In this document: positions 33,201 through 34,858 of the stretch, piece after piece | Numbering within the stretch: the first letter of the stretch is position 1 | How the letters are laid out: each line of letters starts with the position of its first letter | DNA from: Mesotaenium endlicherianum | Taxonomy: Eukaryota > Streptophyta > Zygnematophyceae > Zygnematales > Mesotaeniaceae | Assembly (NCBI GenBank): GCA_009602735.1 | Contig: WELA01006875.1 | Coordinates: 41,279-76,136, forward strand | Direction: 5' to 3' | Length of the DNA: 34,858 nt | Made by a program: the position numbers and the translations under genes | Notes under the pieces: generated by a model | Database searches by the model: none | Told to the model about the DNA's origin: nothing | Seen by the model: only the letters and a program-made list of their open reading frames with translations

Positions 33201-34819
33201 CGCAAATGCTCAGAAGTAGTACGTGCCCGGTGCTGCGGCTCACGCAGCACGGGTGCACTTGCACTTTCTCCTCGTGATGTCGATTCACAGAGGCTCTCTG
33301 CTCCTGCTGCTGCCTAGCTCCCTCCTTGCCTGCCTGCCTGGCTCTCATCTCATTTCTTGAGCTACATGTACTCTTTTCGCACACGGAGATACGAGTTTGT
33401 GCAGATATAGCATACGCGCGAGAGGACACAGCAGCAGAAGCTAGAGAGGGAGCAAAGGAGGGAGCGAGGGAGGGATCAAAGGGAGGGAGCAGGGAGAAAG
33501 GGAGAGGAAGAGGGAGAAGGGGAAAGAGGGGCAGACAGGCAGGGAGGAAGGGGGGGAGCGGGCCCTGAACCGGCCGGCTCACCAGAGGATGGAGGACACG
33601 AAGAGCAGGCCCAGCGAGCACAGGTCGATGACGTTCCAGAAGGAGTCGAAGTAGGCAAATAGGCGCTGCGACAGGCCCCAGCTCGTGTACCACTCCACCA
33701 TCTCGCCGTACAGCTGATAGCACACGCTGGCAAACAGGACCCCCTCCAAGATCGCGCGGAACCAGTCCTGCCGCACGAGGAGGCCGGGGAAGAGCACGGG
33801 AAGGAATTTGGGCGTGTGAGAGACTGAGAGGAGGGGAAGGGGCGGGTCAACGCGCGCAGTCGACGTCGTCAGTCAAAGCCAGCCACTATCGTCGTCGTGA
33901 CGCGCACAAATTACAAGAAGGTGAGGGAGAGAGAGGGTGGTGCAAACGAGATAATTTCTTCCTCTGCACAAGCAGCTGGAGCTGTCCAGGGGGACCGGTA
34001 AGAACAATATGATGGCCTCAAGGAGCACGGACGGGGCGTGGGCAGCTGCTTGAACGAAGCGAAGCAGTCTGTCAGGCAAAGCTAGGTCAAAAGCTCGGCT
34101 CTGACGGGTCAAACGTGGTCAAGATGCCAGCTCACGAGCAGACAGGCATCAGAAAGCAGCAAGACCCCCTCTGGTGCCCGAGCAACACACACCACGCCAG
34201 CCATGCACACAACATGAGCTTTGAAGCGGCAGCCACCCACAGCCCACGCACTCTACAAAAAGGTGACTACCTTGATGTTCCTTCTGTTGGGTAGGAAGGG
34301 ACCCCGCAGGGGGGGGTGGGCAAGAGGGTCGTCCTCTTTTGGTACTCAGCACCACAAGGGAGGGACCCGCTGTGCAGCTGTGTGCGCATACTGATGATGC
34401 GCTGGCTGCTCACTAGTGAGGGGCCCCAGCCGTACAAGCCTCCCAGGAGTAGCAGAGCTCTCTGAGCCCTCCTCCCAAGCCTCCAACATCTGACCCTACA
34501 TCATGCACCCCCCCAGACCCCCTCTGCAGCTCGCACCCCCGAAGCTCAAAAAAGCCGACCACAAAGCTCCACCCAGGCGGGAGAGAATGTGCAGAGGGAA
34601 GGAGGGGCAGGGCAGGGGAGGGGGGGAAGGGGGGCGCTCTCTCTCACAGTGCGCGTGCGGTAGAGCTCCATACGGACGGCGTCGATGCTCCACGTCACCG
34701 CCAGCTTGCCGCCCGGCTGGAACTCCACCTTGAGGTCGGTGTTGGTGAACTGCTGCTGGTTGCCGTTGTACGTCACCAGCTGCACCTCCACCGTCCTCGT
34801 GGCGTTGTCGATGAAGTAG
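27205..34819 (-). CDS. PKD2-like: Polycystin-2-like cation channel, 5' partial, ten exons
   Basis: Exons in transcript order: 34819-34648, 33767-33583, 33135-32938, 32187-32007, 31476-31417, 30912-30772, 29784-29635, 28770-28552, 28291-27977, 27354-27205 (TGA 27207-27205). All introns are GT-AG and all phases join, giving 589 residues. Exon 1 is the end of the extracellular polycystin (TOP) domain ([32 protein letters not shown]). Exon 2 gives S2-S3 ([11 protein letters not shown]), exons 3-4 give S3-S4 and S5 ([27 protein letters not shown]), exon 5 the pore helix and filter (NFNIITGDN), exon 6 gives S6 ([18 protein letters not shown]). Exons 7-9 are a cytosolic tail without a clear EF-hand; exon 10 is a short coiled coil ([16 protein letters not shown]), as in animal PKD2. 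Polycystins are Ca-permeable channels, often ciliary. The N-terminus and S1 lie outside the window. The donors at 30771 (GTGCCG) and 29634 (GTGCCC) are the least certain. Confidence 0.87.
29849..29900. repeat. CG/CA dinucleotide microsatellite
   Basis: Runs of CGCGCG followed by CACACA with interruptions, in the intron upstream of the exon at 29784-29635. Confidence 0.85.
31417..31476 (-). other. 60-nt polycystin exon carrying pore helix and selectivity filter
   Basis: Encodes 20 residues from Tyr-Arg-Thr to Gly-Asp-Asn-Ser between a CAG acceptor and a GTGAGT donor. Both flanking introns are phase 0. The acceptor is preceded on the transcript strand by an 11-G run (complement of C 31484-31494) instead of a pyrimidine tract. 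Confidence 0.8.
32194..32306. repeat. CACGCA/CACACA microsatellite
   Basis: Interrupted CA and CACG repeats on the plus strand. On the transcript strand this is the GT-rich sequence immediately upstream of the acceptor of exon 32187-32007 and replaces an ordinary pyrimidine tract there. Confidence 0.85.
33443..33561. repeat. Long polypurine/polypyrimidine tract in a polycystin intron
   Basis: About 120 bp almost purely G and A on the plus strand (GGGAGC and GGGAGG words with few interruptions), pyrimidine on the transcript strand, starting about 20 nt inside the intron after exon 33767-33583. Such tracts can form triplex structures. Confidence 0.75.
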
Positions 34820-34858
34820 CTGTCGCGCGCACACACACAGGGCATATTGGGGGGGGAG

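Overview
The window is nuclear DNA of an intron-rich eukaryote. Its right quarter holds the 3' part of a polycystin-2-type cation channel gene with GC-rich exons; the rest is a mosaic of nested transposable elements. Polycystins are absent from land plants and typical of ciliated lineages. With the GC-rich coding style and a chromodomain Ty3/gypsy element, this makes a chlorophyte green alga my best guess. That is inference: no host marker fixes the taxon.

Layout. 1-12600: two copies of one Ty3/gypsy (chromovirus-like) family. Element 1 (736-7125) has an intact protease-RT-RNase H-integrase-chromodomain frame, a second intact 555-codon gene of unknown function (ORF2), a conserved hairpin, a polypurine tract and a 3' LTR. 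Its gag part is cut by an antisense solo LTR (15-735). Element 1 sits inside the RT region of a decayed copy 2 (7126-12600). Copy 2 sits inside the gag of a second, unrelated retroelement (here called gag2) on the minus strand (12601-13681 and about 19914-20640). 13682-19913: a decayed hAT transposon with short imperfect terminal inverted repeats and a 7-8 bp target duplication, inserted in the gag2 leader. Its minus-strand transposase pseudogene keeps a BED zinc finger and a DUF659-type core, and a solo LTR with a perfect 5-bp target duplication (17239-17960) lies in one of its introns. 20683-21338: a rearranged LTR bounded by 30-bp inverted repeats. 21339-23036: a plus-strand, head-to-head gag2 copy, followed by a GC-rich tail to about 24740. 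24741-27204: no gene recognised. 27205-34819: polycystin, minus strand, ten exons in the window, 5' end outside.

How the parts relate. Insertion order, oldest first: gag2 minus copy; then hAT and copy 2 into it; then the solo LTR into hAT and element 1 into copy 2; last, the antisense solo LTR into element 1. Element 1 is the only copy that could still supply proteins. The most novel item is ORF2, conserved in place in both copies and preceded by a conserved 3'-splice-site-like sequence and internal polypurine tracts. The polycystin model is supported by splice phases that join without a break through all ten exons.
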